Source: Pseudoclavibacter sp. AY1H1 (lineage in GTDB: Bacteria > Actinomycetota > Actinomycetes > Actinomycetales > Microbacteriaceae). Taken from it: a stretch of 64,000 nucleotides of DNA. Location: positions 1 through 64,000 of the forward strand of contig NZ_PSXX01000005.1 in the NCBI RefSeq assembly GCF_002931055.1, given 5' to 3'. Positions 16,825 to 25,309 of this stretch are shown here, piece after piece. The translations under genes were made by a program, and so were the position numbers. The stretch's first letter is position 1. Every line of letters starts with the position of its first letter. Below the pieces are notes generated by a model that saw nothing but the letters and a program-made list of their open reading frames with translations, was not told the DNA's origin and did not search any database.

Positions 16825-18218
16825 GTGCCTGGCTGCTGCAGAACGTCGGAGCAGCGGATATCGAATTTGCGGAACTCGGGCGCCGTCTCGAACTGGTAGA
16901 TCGCGGCCGGGTTCGCCTCGCAGACGGTGAGCGCCTGGCGCCATTGCGGGGTCCACGCCGCGCCTTCGTCGCGAGCGTTGTCGACCTCCGGCCACTGCAT
17001 GGCGATGTAGGCGAAGAACAGCAGGGTGACCCCGAGGGCTGCGACGCGACTGAAGACGGGCAGCTTCGGACTCACTCTCGAGACGAACGCCGAGGCTGCG
17101 AAGGGAAGGCACGCAAGCGCGAACATGCCGGCTGATGCGCCGTAGCGGAGGTTGAGCAGCACCAGGAGCCAGACCTCCCCTTCGATGTCCGCGAACCTGA
17201 AGAACCAGAACGGGTTGACGATCAGGGACCCGCCGAACGTCGCGCCGGAGACCAGCAGGAGCGTGACCAGCGCGAAGCGCTCCGGATTCTTGCCGCACAC
17301 CAGGGCGATGACCGCTGCGAGCGCGAAGGGGATGAGCCCGAGCCACAGGAACCAGGTGCCGTTCTCTGCGAGGTACACGGCGTTGGCCTCGACGTCCCCG
17401 TTCCAGATGGGGAGAATCGCGTTGGCGAGCCAGCCGATGATGACGTCCGCGATCTCCACGACCTCGTCAGACTCTGTCCCTCTCGGGTAGTTCAGCCAGG
17501 TGAAGACCTGCGCGCCGGCGCCCACGAGGGCGCCCACGGAGACGATGACGTGGGAGAACGTCCTGTTCCAGATGAGCCTCAGCAGCATGAAGGGCACCAC
17601 GACGACCGCCTGGAACTCCGACAGCGCGCACGTTAGCGCGATGACGGCCCAGAAGATGCCCTCGCGCCTCGAGTTGATCTGGGTTACCGCGATCCACGCG
17701 ACGAGCCAGAGGCAGTAGGTGTGGATGTTCGCGAGGTCGCCGATGATCTCGCGGCTCAGGAGGGGGACCATCACCGGGACGATCGCCATGAGGAATCTCG
17801 CCGGCAGCCAGCGCAGGATCCCGCGCGTGAGCCGGAAGGTGGCGGCGCCCACGAAGCCGGCGAACAGCACGCAGAGGATGAAGACGCCCCTGTCGAAGTG
17901 CTCGATCGGCACGAATTCGACGAGGCCCGCCGCGAAGAGGCGCGGCAGGAAGTGCTGGTAGCCGGCGTAGGGCTGCAGGAGGGACGCGAACGTCCCGTTC
18001 TCGAGCTGCTGCCGCAGGAAGACCGGTCCGTCCTCGGCCCACAGCGCCTGCTGCTCGGCCGGGGCGATGCGAAGCCAGGTCGTGATGGTGACGACGACGA
18101 AGACGACGGCGGTCCAGAGCAGCTCGTTCCTGGTCCAGCTCGGTAGGCGACTCAGCCCCTGCTCGACCCTGCTCAGCTTCACAGCCTCTACTGTCTCTAC
18201 AGCCAACGGACCCCCCAA
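16821..18218 (-). CDS. polytopic membrane protein, possible GT-C glycosyltransferase
   Basis: I do not recognise a named family for this 465-residue protein. It has roughly ten hydrophobic segments. The first extracytoplasmic loop contains WAEDGPVF (residues 60-67), an acidic pair in the position where GT-C enzymes keep their catalytic Asp/Glu. That, and its place inside a polysaccharide locus, suggest a polyprenyl-phosphate-sugar-dependent glycosyltransferase. This is inference. The 5' end is uncertain: TTG at 18218 opens the frame, and GTG 18182 is a plausible shorter start. The gene ends head-to-head with the acyltransferase. Confidence 0.6.
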   Translation of the reverse strand: MGGPLAVETVEAVKLSRVEQGLSRLPSWTRNELLWTAVVFVVVTITTWLRIAPAEQQALWAEDGPVFLRQQLENGTFASLLQPYAGYQHFLPRLFAAGLVEFVPIEHFDRGVFILCVLFAGFVGAATFRLTRGILRWLPARFLMAIVPVMVPLLSREIIGDLANIHTYCLWLVAWIAVTQINSRREGIFWAVIALTCALSEFQAVVVVPFMLLRLIWNRTFSHVIVSVGALVGAGAQVFTWLNYPRGTESDEVVEIADVIIGWLANAILPIWNGDVEANAVYLAENGTWFLWLGLIPFALAAVIALVCGKNPERFALVTLLLVSGATFGGSLIVNPFWFFRFADIEGEVWLLVLLNLRYGASAGMFALACLPFAASAFVSRVSPKLPVFSRVAALGVTLLFFAYIAMQWPEVDNARDEGAAWTPQWRQALTVCEANPAAIYQFETAPEFRKFDIRCSDVLQQPGT

Positions 18219-18294
18219 TTATCGCGCGCACCCGTCCGACGGCAGGCCCGTTCGAGCACCGAGCCTACTGGTGCGCGTGGCCGCACTCACGAGG

Positions 18295-18310
18295 ACGTGC
18301 CGGGGCACGT
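18295..18310. repeat. short palindrome in intergenic region
   Basis: ACGTGCC-GG-GGCACGT is a perfect 7-2-7 palindrome upstream of the membrane-protein gene that starts at 18218. The 231-nt gap around it (18219-18449) also holds the 17-19 nt tandem units listed separately. No gene was seen in the gap. Confidence 0.4.
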
Positions 18311-18412
18311 GCGCACTCCGCTCTGGACGAATGGAGCGCGTGTGCACGCAGCGCACGCGTCCCCGCCGCGCGCGGCAGGATCACGTCAGTGCGGGCAGCG
18401 GGTTCGAGCCCC

Positions 18413-18453
18413 GTCAGCCCGGAGAGCCCGTCAGGGCCCGGAGAGCCTGTCAG
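18413..18453. repeat. short tandem repeat overlapping epimerase stop codon
   Basis: The units GTCAGCCCGGAGAGCCC (18413-18429) and GTCAGGGCCCGGAGAGCCT (18430-18448), plus a further GTCAG, form an imperfect tandem array. The minus-strand stop codon of the epimerase (18452-18450) lies in the third start of the unit. Confidence 0.55.
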
Positions 18454-19328
18454 CGCTGATCTGTGCCCTGGACTCCGGCAGCGTCCTTGGCCATGAGCTC
18501 CCGAATCACCGTGGCGTCACCGTAGATCTCGCGAGAGTCGTACGGTCGGTCGGGGAAAGCGCCGTACTGCAGTGCGATGCCGAGATCATTGTCTCGGATG
18601 AACTGCTCGACCTGCTCGCCAAGCGACACGGACGTTCCAGAGCCCACGTTGATGATCCCCGTGACCTCTTCCTGCGAGGCGACGGCTGCGATCTGGCGCC
18701 CGAGTTCGGCGACATGGATGAAGTCGAAGCGCGCTGCCCCCGAGGTGAAGGGGAACTCTCTCTTGCCATCTGCGGCGGCTTCGAGAAGCTTCGTGAAGAT
18801 CGACTTGTTGTTGCGGTCGTCTCCGAAGATGTAGTACGCACGCAGCCACTGCAGGGCCACCCGGTCGCCGAAAGCGAGGGTCGAGGACTTCCGGAGCGCG
18901 TCCTTCGCGATGCCGTACAGCGAGAGCGGGTTCGTGGGCGTCTCAGCCGAGACCATGCCCTCGTAGAAGCCGATCTCGTGCATGGACCCGAGGACCGCAA
19001 GCCGCTGCACGCCAGCCTCGGTCGCCGCTTCCAGGAACCTGAAGTGGTCGGAGAGCTTCTGCATGTGGACCGGGGCGTTGTGCGCGAATCCCGCTTCCCA
19101 GGCAAGGTGCACGACGGCCGTCGGAGCTGGCTCGAGCAGGACGGAGAAATCTGCGGATGGTGCCAGCAGATCGAACTCGACGACTCGAGCCTCGCTGTTG
19201 ATCGTGGCGGCGCTCCCTGGACGGACAACGGCGGTCACCTCTTGGCCCCGTGCAACCAGTGCGTCGACCACGTGCCTGCCGATGTAACCACCGGCCCCGG
19301 TCACGAGAACCCGTTCGCTTTGCGTCAT
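18450..19328 (-). CDS. NAD(P)-dependent epimerase/dehydratase-family protein
   Basis: This 292-residue extended short-chain dehydrogenase has the Rossmann motif GAGGYIG near residue 11 and the catalytic pair YGIAK near residue 138. It belongs with nucleotide-sugar epimerases and 4-ketoreductases. The substrate cannot be read from the sequence. In this locus a dTDP- or GDP-deoxysugar is the likely class. The ATG at 19328 has AAGGGA about 6 nt upstream. A strong terminator separates it from the large secreted protein upstream on the same strand, so it probably has its own promoter. Confidence 0.85.
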   Translation of the reverse strand: MTQSERVLVTGAGGYIGRHVVDALVARGQEVTAVVRPGSAATINSEARVVEFDLLAPSADFSVLLEPAPTAVVHLAWEAGFAHNAPVHMQKLSDHFRFLEAATEAGVQRLAVLGSMHEIGFYEGMVSAETPTNPLSLYGIAKDALRKSSTLAFGDRVALQWLRAYYIFGDDRNNKSIFTKLLEAAADGKREFPFTSGAARFDFIHVAELGRQIAAVASQEEVTGIINVGSGTSVSLGEQVEQFIRDNDLGIALQYGAFPDRPYDSREIYGDATVIRELMAKDAAGVQGTDQR

Positions 19329-19409
19329 CTTCGTCCCTTCACAAGAACGGCCAGTCTAGCCGAGGCCTCAGCTCGTCCTCGTCCGACTCGGCGCTCGGGG
19401 GAAAGGCGA

Positions 19410-19452
19410 AGAGCCCGCCCCCTCACCCGGTTGGGGTGGAGGAGCGGGCTCT
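19410..19452 (-). terminator. terminator downstream of secreted repeat protein
   Basis: AGAGCCCGC (19410-19418) pairs with GCGGGCTCT (19444-19452), with further inner pairing of CCTCACCC with GGGGTGGAGG. It begins 20 nt past the stop codon at 19472. Confidence 0.85.
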
Positions 19453-19471
19453 CGGACGCGCGCGCCCTGGG

Positions 19472-22400
19472 CTACTCGGCGACTGGTGCTCCGAGGCCCA
19501 TGATCGAGAACAACTCGACCGAGAGGCGGAACGTCGTCGGCGGTGTGGCCTCCGGCGTGCCCTCCGTGGTCGGCGCCTCGTCGACGGTCGGAGCGGGCGA
19601 CTCAGCGGCCGGCGCCTCCGAAGCCGTCTCGGTCGGCGCTGCAGACTCGGTCGGGGCAGCCGTCGCCGTCTCCGTCGGTGTTGCGTCCGGGTCCGTGGTC
19701 GCGGTCTCGGTTGCCTCGGCCGGGGTGGTCTCGGCTGGCGCCGTCTCGGACGGCGTAGCCGTCGGCTCCGCGAGACTCGGGTCGATGAGCGAGAGCTTGC
19801 CGTCGATCACGCGGTAGAAGCTGTCGTCAGGACCCTGCACCACCGAGCCGATGGGCTCAGCGTCGGTTGCCACGCTCAGCTTCACCCCGACTTCCGGCGC
19901 GAGGGGTGTGAACACGAGGCCGAAGGCCTCCGCATCGGCAGGGCTCGCGAACGGCACGAGCTGTCCGTCGACGCCGATGTAGGGAACGTCTCCGAGCAGA
20001 ACCGCAGACGTGTACAGCGGAGCTGTGGCGCCGGTGAAGGCATCGAAGTTCGCGGCTGGGACGACCTGTGCGTTCTCGATGTCGAGGCCGATCTGAGCTG
20101 CGACATCGCGTGAGCCGAGCTGCAGCAGCTTCTCACCGTTGACGATCCACACGCCGGTGCCCGCCTTGTTGGTGATGACATCACCGGACTCGAGTGGAAC
20201 CGCAGGCTCTGCGGTCTCCGTGGGCGTCGGAGTCGCGGTCTCGCTCGGCGTCGCCGTGGCCGTCGCTGACGGCGTCTCGGTCGGCGCGGAGGTCGATGTC
20301 GCGGTCGGCTCAGGTGTGGCGGTCCCGCTCGGCTGAGGCGTGACCGTCGCCGTGGGCTCCGGCGTCGCCGACTCGGTCGGCTCGGGCGTTGCGGTCGGCT
20401 CGGGTGTCGCCGTGGGCTCGGGCGTCGCGGTGTCGTCGGGCAGAGGCCAGCCGGCCGGAGCCCCGAGGAGGGTCGATCCCGTCGGGAACGAGTCCGCGAC
20501 GCTGTCGACGACCTGAAGCGAGCCGCGCTCGGGCATGCCCATGGCCACGCCGATCTCAGGCCAGCCGATGAGGCGCTTCTCGCCGTTGATGATGGCGTAC
20601 CAGGCACCCTTGGCCGTCGTGATGAACTCGGTTGCAGGCTGCTGCGAGATCGGGATGACACCGCACAGCTGCGGGCTCAAGGTCTCGCTCTCGAGACCAT
20701 AGGCGGCCTGGAGCTCAGCGCTGCGGTAGGGATGCGCCTGTCCCTCGGCGGCGAGCAGCGTCTGATCGTTGCAGACGAACTGGGCGCTGTCGATGGTGTA
20801 GTCGCGCTTGGGGATGCCGTCGAACGACGCCTGCGTCATGACCTGCGCGGTGCCACCGAAGCCATAGGCCTCAGCGAGCTGCGCATTCGCGATCTTGACC
20901 AGGTGAGCGCCGTCGAGCACGTAGAGGTCGTCACTGCTCGGCGTCTTGAGCAGTGCGCCGTTGGTGATGCCGTTCCCGGTCGGGATGTCCGAGAGGGTCC
21001 CGTTCGCGACGGTGTAGACGACCTCGTCGCTTCCACGCCTCGCGGCTTCCTTCTTCGCGTCGTCCTCGCTGCCGAACTCGACACGCTCGCCGCCGACGAC
21101 CAGGTTGACCTTGGATCCGTCGACTTCCTTGACCAGGTGCGCCCCCGGCGTCGAGCCGAGCTTGCTGAGACCGGAGAGGGCATCCGCTGGGACCGGCGTG
21201 AATCGACCGACGCCGTAGGCCGACGTCGCGACCTGCAAGAGGCCAGCGTCCGTGATCAGGTAGGACTTGCTGCCGTCCGAGACGAGCGACGAGTCGAGGG
21301 AACCCGAGTTCGTCACCTGCGCGAAGGCGTCGCCGAGCTTGCCCGTCACGTTGAATTCGCTGAGCTTGCGGAGCTCAGACGACACCGCGTAGCCGCGGCC
21401 CTCGTCGCCGAGGAGCATGGTCTGCGACCCGTCAAGCGGCGTCACGACGGCGCCACGGGAGAGGACCGGCTCACCGGTGGGGAGGAAGTCGAGCGCGCCG
21501 TCCTTGAGGTTGGTCACGGCGGTGTACAGACCGAAGTCGCGCAGCGCTGTGAGGCTCGAGACCTCGCGCTTGGTCTGGTTCTGCACGAGGAACACCTGGC
21601 CGTTGTCGGTCTTCACGAACGACTCGAGCGTCCAGCCGCCCTCGAACTTCTCGAGCTGCTCCTTGGTGATCTTGGCAACCTGGCCCTGCTGGAAGCCGTA
21701 GCTGGCAGCGGTCGCCCAGCCGCGGAGCTTCCACCACTTGCCGTCACTGATGTAGACCGGGCCGTCTGGGCCCTCGAGGATCTCGCCGACCCAGGTTCCC
21801 CACGGGATCCAGGACATCTCCTGGGCAGGAATCGTCTCGACTGCGCCGAGCGCCTCGGTGAAGCCCGCCACACGGTCGGCCGTCAGGTGGTACCGGGTTC
21901 CGTCGGAGAGGAAGTAGACGTCGCTCGTCCCCTCAGCCTGGATCAGCGATGGCCGCTCCGCGGTGCCCTGGGCGTCTCCGAACCAGTCGGTGTACATGCG
22001 CCAGAAGTTGCGGTTGCCGTACGCGGAGCATCCATCGCCCTCGCCGTACATGTTCGAGAGCGCTGCCTGGTTCGGCTGGTACGGCGTGTAGTTGTAGAGG
22101 CCGGCCGTCGCGTAGTTGGAGATGTAGACGGCGGACGAGCCACACGCGAAGTTGGGGTTGTAGAGCACATTGTTCGTGGCGAACGGGATGTGGTTGAAGC
22201 TGTACGGGTTGGCCTTGTAGTACTGGAACTGTCGTGCCGCGTTGTAGACCTGGTAGAAGAACCCGCCGTAGCTGGCGTCGCACGGCGCCGTGTCCGGGCA
22301 GCCGAAGCCTGTGGCAGCCGCGAGGCGCCCCAGCGTCGGGCTCGACATCGAGACCAGGCTCTGCTCCTTCTCCAGGAGGACGAGCATGGCCTTGGCGCTG

Positions 22401-22762
22401 AAGTTGCACGCCTGGCCGACCTTGGCGATGATGTTCGCCGCCGACTCTCCCCCGGGGGCGCCCGGGTACGCGCTGCAGTAGGAGGTGGCTGGCATCGACG
22501 GCGTCGACTGCGTGTAGTTGCGCAGGGCGGTCGAGGAGCTCGAGCCGTTCTTCGAGACGAGGAACTGCTGCACCTCGGCTGCGGTCATCGCGGAACCGTC
22601 GTAGAAGTTCTCATCGCTGATGATGTTGCCGGGGTCGAACGACGACCCAGCGGCGGACGCCGTCTCAGCGCCGAACTCCTGAGGTGCTACCGCTTGGAAG
22701 GCAAGCAGGCCCGCAGCGGCTGCTGCCGCCGTGGCCACAATGGCAATTGTTCTGCGAAACAT
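19472..22762 (-). CDS. secreted repeat protein with lysozyme-like N-terminal domain
   Basis: This 1096-residue protein has a signal peptide (MFRRTIAIVATAAAAAAGLL) and a conserved N-terminal domain (about 40-265) with NIISDENFYD, LLEKEQSLVS and GFGCPDTAPC. The KEQSL helix and the cysteine pairs resemble lysozyme-like or transglycosylase folds; relatives are often annotated only as hypothetical or hemagglutinin. About a dozen 50-60 residue repeats follow (pattern DG-x-VY-x-I-x-DG-K), split by a Thr/Pro/Glu-rich linker near 778-857 (TPEPTA units) and followed by a second such tail (about 997-1077). No LPXTG motif or membrane anchor was seen. ATG 22762 is preceded by AGGGAA. A role in binding or remodelling cell-wall glycan is inferred. 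Confidence 0.75.
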   Translation of the reverse strand: MFRRTIAIVATAAAAAAGLLAFQAVAPQEFGAETASAAGSSFDPGNIISDENFYDGSAMTAAEVQQFLVSKNGSSSSTALRNYTQSTPSMPATSYCSAYPGAPGGESAANIIAKVGQACNFSAKAMLVLLEKEQSLVSMSSPTLGRLAAATGFGCPDTAPCDASYGGFFYQVYNAARQFQYYKANPYSFNHIPFATNNVLYNPNFACGSSAVYISNYATAGLYNYTPYQPNQAALSNMYGEGDGCSAYGNRNFWRMYTDWFGDAQGTAERPSLIQAEGTSDVYFLSDGTRYHLTADRVAGFTEALGAVETIPAQEMSWIPWGTWVGEILEGPDGPVYISDGKWWKLRGWATAASYGFQQGQVAKITKEQLEKFEGGWTLESFVKTDNGQVFLVQNQTKREVSSLTALRDFGLYTAVTNLKDGALDFLPTGEPVLSRGAVVTPLDGSQTMLLGDEGRGYAVSSELRKLSEFNVTGKLGDAFAQVTNSGSLDSSLVSDGSKSYLITDAGLLQVATSAYGVGRFTPVPADALSGLSKLGSTPGAHLVKEVDGSKVNLVVGGERVEFGSEDDAKKEAARRGSDEVVYTVANGTLSDIPTGNGITNGALLKTPSSDDLYVLDGAHLVKIANAQLAEAYGFGGTAQVMTQASFDGIPKRDYTIDSAQFVCNDQTLLAAEGQAHPYRSAELQAAYGLESETLSPQLCGVIPISQQPATEFITTAKGAWYAIINGEKRLIGWPEIGVAMGMPERGSLQVVDSVADSFPTGSTLLGAPAGWPLPDDTATPEPTATPEPTATPEPTESATPEPTATVTPQPSGTATPEPTATSTSAPTETPSATATATPSETATPTPTETAEPAVPLESGDVITNKAGTGVWIVNGEKLLQLGSRDVAAQIGLDIENAQVVPAANFDAFTGATAPLYTSAVLLGDVPYIGVDGQLVPFASPADAEAFGLVFTPLAPEVGVKLSVATDAEPIGSVVQGPDDSFYRVIDGKLSLIDPSLAEPTATPSETAPAETTPAEATETATTDPDATPTETATAAPTESAAPTETASEAPAAESPAPTVDEAPTTEGTPEATPPTTFRLSVELFSIMGLGAPVAE

Positions 22763-22832
22763 GAGTTCCCTACGCGTCGAAAACCGAGGAGCCGGTCGGG
22801 TCGTAGTGAGACGACACGCTCAGCAGTTTCCA

Positions 22833-22838
22833 AGTATG
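22833..22838 (-). promoter_or_regulatory. putative -10 element of secreted repeat protein gene
   Basis: CATACT on the minus strand lies 70 nt upstream of the ATG. The weak hexamer TGGTCT (22861-22856) is 17 nt further upstream. The 364-nt gap 22763-23126 holds this promoter, the GTCACA repeats and two terminators, and no gene. Confidence 0.35.
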
Positions 22839-22875
22839 CACACATGGGCCACAAAAGACCACAGCCGTCGCTCCT

Positions 22876-22899
22876 TTCACATGAGTCACATATGTCACA
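22876..22899 (-). promoter_or_regulatory. 9-nt phased GTCACA direct repeats (MtrA-like box)
   Basis: On the plus strand TTCACA (22876), GTCACA (22885) and GTCACA (22894) start exactly 9 nt apart. Direct 9-bp repeats of this type have been reported as MtrA response-regulator sites in mycobacteria. The box is about 40-60 nt upstream of the putative -10 element, a suitable position for activation. Confidence 0.45.
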
Positions 22900-23024
22900 C
22901 CTGACCCAGGAAAACAGGACGCGAAGCCCGGCAATCCGCGGAACTCGCCGCGCATGAGGTCGCCACGCCCGCGGCGACACGCCGAATAAGAAATCCGGGC
23001 AATTTCTGCAACATGCACTATGGC

Positions 23025-23043
23025 GGCCTTCCCCGAAGGCCGA
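23025..23043 (-). terminator. secondary stem-loop downstream of wzt-like gene
   Basis: CGGCCTTC (23025-23032) pairs with GAAGGCCG (23036-23043) over a 3-nt loop, behind the larger terminator at 23060-23107. Confidence 0.5.
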
Positions 23044-23059
23044 CAGGACCGAACAGCGA

Positions 23060-23107
23060 GACGCGGCCCCGCTCCCCCGGATGAATCCGAGCAAGCGGGG
23101 CCGCGTC
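23060..23107 (-). terminator. terminator of polysaccharide ABC exporter operon
   Basis: GACGCGGCCCCGCT (23060-23073) and AGCGGGGCCGCGTC (23094-23107) form a perfect 14-bp stem. It starts 20 nt past the stop codon of the ATPase gene. Confidence 0.88.
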
Positions 23108-23126
23108 CGAGCACCCGGGCTTCGAC

Positions 23127-24392
23127 CTACGTCCGGTCGTCCGCCACACGATGCGCGGCGAGCGTTTCGGGGGGTCCGGAGACCTCGCCGGAGTCGACCA
23201 CATGCGCGCCGAACTTCGAGTCGAGCGTCATCAGCCCACCGGATTCGAACGGGGTCCCGGGCCCGACGTTGAACGTGACCGCACGCTGCCACGCGTCGAA
23301 GGTCTGCACGCAGTCGTAGTCCTGAATGGATGCACTCAGCTGAAAGGCACCAGGCCTCATCGTGATGCGTGGGATCTCGATATCGATCGACCCGGTGCCA
23401 GGCCCGATCGAGTCAGGCACGAAGCCGCCGTCGAGGCCGTGGTTGCCCCAGACGAAGACGCCCTCGACGTGGTCGATGGAAGCTCCGAACACTGGCCGGG
23501 GGATGCGCTCCTCGGCCTTGTAGTGCAGGCGGATCACCGCCCGGTCACCCGTGCGGAAGCTCCGAGTGTCACCCCGATCGTCCGACAGCATCTCCATCTT
23601 CGTGATCTGCGCCTCACCCGTCCCGAAGCGAGTGCCGCCCTGCTCGACGTCGACGGCCCCGTGCTCGCGGTTCGAGTACTCGTCGATGATGTCGCGCGCG
23701 ACCCCGACCGCCTGCAACTCGCCATGGCTCAGCCAGGCGGCCTCGTCACAGAACGTGCGCATCTGCTCGAGCCCGTGCGAGACGACGACAACCGTGCGTC
23801 CCTCGCGCTTGAGCTCCGCGAACTTCTCCATGCACTTCTCCTGGAACTGCATGTCGCCGACGGCGAGCACCTCGTCCACGAGCAGCACATCCGGCTCGAC
23901 GTGGATCGAGACGGCGAAGCCGAGACGCACGTACATGCCGGAGGAGTAGTTCTTCACCGGCTGATCGATGAACTGCTCGACCCCGGAGAAGTCGACGATG
24001 GAATCGAACTTCCGATCGATCTCCTGCTTGTTCATGCCGAGGATCGATCCGTTCAGATACACGTTCTCGCGTCCGGAGAGCTCCGGGTGGAATCCAGACC
24101 CCACCTCGAGCATCGCAGCGAGACGGCCGCGCGTCTCGATCTTGCCCTGGTTCGGCGCGAGGATCTTGGCGATGCACTTCAGCAGCGTCGACTTGCCTGA
24201 GCCGTTGTTCCCGAGCAGCCCGAAGGTCTTGCCTTCGGGAATCTCGAGTGAGACATCGCGCAGAGCCCAGAAGTCCTCGTACTTGGAACGGTAGCCCTGC
24301 AGCACGGTGGCCTTGAGCGACTGGTTGCGGTCGTGATGCACGCGGAACGTCTTCGAGACGTTGTCGACGCGCACTGCCGGAAGTCCGGTCAT
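23127..24392 (-). CDS. wzt: polysaccharide ABC exporter, ATP-binding subunit with Wzt C-terminal domain
   Basis: This 421-residue ATPase powers export of a lipid-linked polysaccharide. The nucleotide-binding domain (1-245) has Walker A GNNGSGKST near 60, signature NYSSGMYVRL near 145 and Walker B LLVDEVLAVGD near 165. The C-terminal region (about 265-400) matches the Wzt carbohydrate-binding module, which in O9a-type systems recognises a terminal modification of the finished chain. The permease stop overlaps this start (TGATG). The extra domain suggests that the glycan carries a specific non-reducing-end cap made by a gene nearby; this is inferred from the Wzt family. Confidence 0.9.
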   Translation of the reverse strand: MTGLPAVRVDNVSKTFRVHHDRNQSLKATVLQGYRSKYEDFWALRDVSLEIPEGKTFGLLGNNGSGKSTLLKCIAKILAPNQGKIETRGRLAAMLEVGSGFHPELSGRENVYLNGSILGMNKQEIDRKFDSIVDFSGVEQFIDQPVKNYSSGMYVRLGFAVSIHVEPDVLLVDEVLAVGDMQFQEKCMEKFAELKREGRTVVVVSHGLEQMRTFCDEAAWLSHGELQAVGVARDIIDEYSNREHGAVDVEQGGTRFGTGEAQITKMEMLSDDRGDTRSFRTGDRAVIRLHYKAEERIPRPVFGASIDHVEGVFVWGNHGLDGGFVPDSIGPGTGSIDIEIPRITMRPGAFQLSASIQDYDCVQTFDAWQRAVTFNVGPGTPFESGGLMTLDSKFGAHVVDSGEVSGPPETLAAHRVADDRT

Positions 24393-25309
24393 CAGAGCTC
24401 CTCCACGATTCGGTTCTGCTTCGCTCGGAAGACGAAGATGCCCGCGAGCAGCATGATCGCCGCCCATGCGGTGATGGTCAGCCATGTGCCGACAGACGGC
24501 ACCGCGAAGTCGTACAGCACGGAGCGATACGCCTCGAGGAACTGGTGGGCCGGGTTGAGCTCGAAGACCGCCATGAGCGGGACCGGCTGCCCGAAGATGT
24601 TCCAGCCATCTGTCGTGAGCTTGTCCTGCGCCTGCTGGACCAGCGACGCCGGGAAGACGACACCGCTTGCGTAGAACCACACCTGGTTGAAGATCGTCCA
24701 GAGGTACTGCACGTCGCGGAAGTAGACGACCGCGACGGACAGCATCAGGCCGATGCCCAGCACGAACATGGCCGTGAGCGCCACGATGGGGATGAGCAGG
24801 AGCACGACGATGAGCAGCTTCGGGCCACCCGCGATGCCCATCAGCAGTGCAAGCACCAGGAGTTCGATCGCGAACGTCGTCGTGAGCGAGAGCACGCTCG
24901 AGGTGACGAGCACGTGCCGCGGGAAGTAGACCTTGGTGAGCAGCCCGATGTTGGCCATGAGCGCGCTCATCGCGCCCATGATGCCGCCCGAGATGAAGGT
25001 CCACGGGATGATGCCGCAGGCCACCCAGAGCGCGTAGTTCTGCAGGCCGGAGTTGGTCCCGACGTGCGGCTCGGCGACGAAGAGCAACCCGAACACGACA
25101 GAGAAGATCGCGATCTGCGCGAGCGGGTTCACCAGCGACCAGATGCGCCCGAGCGCCGTCCGGTTGTACTGCGAGCGGATCTCGCGCAGGGTGAGGTTCA
25201 GCAGCAGCCCCATAGTGGGGTACCTTGCGCCGAAGCGAGCGACCAGGTTCGGTCGCTCTCTGAGCTGGGTCTCTGCTATTTCTGCACCTCTTGATCGATC
25301 CACTGACAT
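24392..25309 (-). CDS. wzm: polysaccharide ABC exporter, permease subunit
   Basis: This 305-residue ABC-2 type permease has six hydrophobic segments and the family region NLTLREIRSQYNRTALGRIW just before the first one. With the downstream Wzt-like ATPase it forms the exporter that flips the undecaprenyl-linked glycan outwards. The ATG at 25309 has GGAG 10 nt upstream and overlaps the end of the upstream epimerase by 34 nt. No good later start exists before the conserved N-terminal helix. The overlaps on both sides indicate one operon: epimerase, permease, ATPase. Confidence 0.9.
   Translation of the reverse strand: MSVDRSRGAEIAETQLRERPNLVARFGARYPTMGLLLNLTLREIRSQYNRTALGRIWSLVNPLAQIAIFSVVFGLLFVAEPHVGTNSGLQNYALWVACGIIPWTFISGGIMGAMSALMANIGLLTKVYFPRHVLVTSSVLSLTTTFAIELLVLALLMGIAGGPKLLIVVLLLIPIVALTAMFVLGIGLMLSVAVVYFRDVQYLWTIFNQVWFYASGVVFPASLVQQAQDKLTTDGWNIFGQPVPLMAVFELNPAHQFLEAYRSVLYDFAVPSVGTWLTITAWAAIMLLAGIFVFRAKQNRIVEEL

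Noticed and set aside
18399-18415. GCGGGTTCGAGCCCCGT looks like a tRNA T-arm
   Set aside because: The flanking sequence does not form an acceptor stem, D-arm or anticodon arm at the right distances, so it is not a tRNA gene. An attachment-site remnant cannot be shown.
20190-20430. Periodic G+C-rich DNA that could be an intergenic tandem repeat
   Set aside because: It lies inside the secreted protein gene and encodes the TPEPTA-type linker, so it is a coding repeat.
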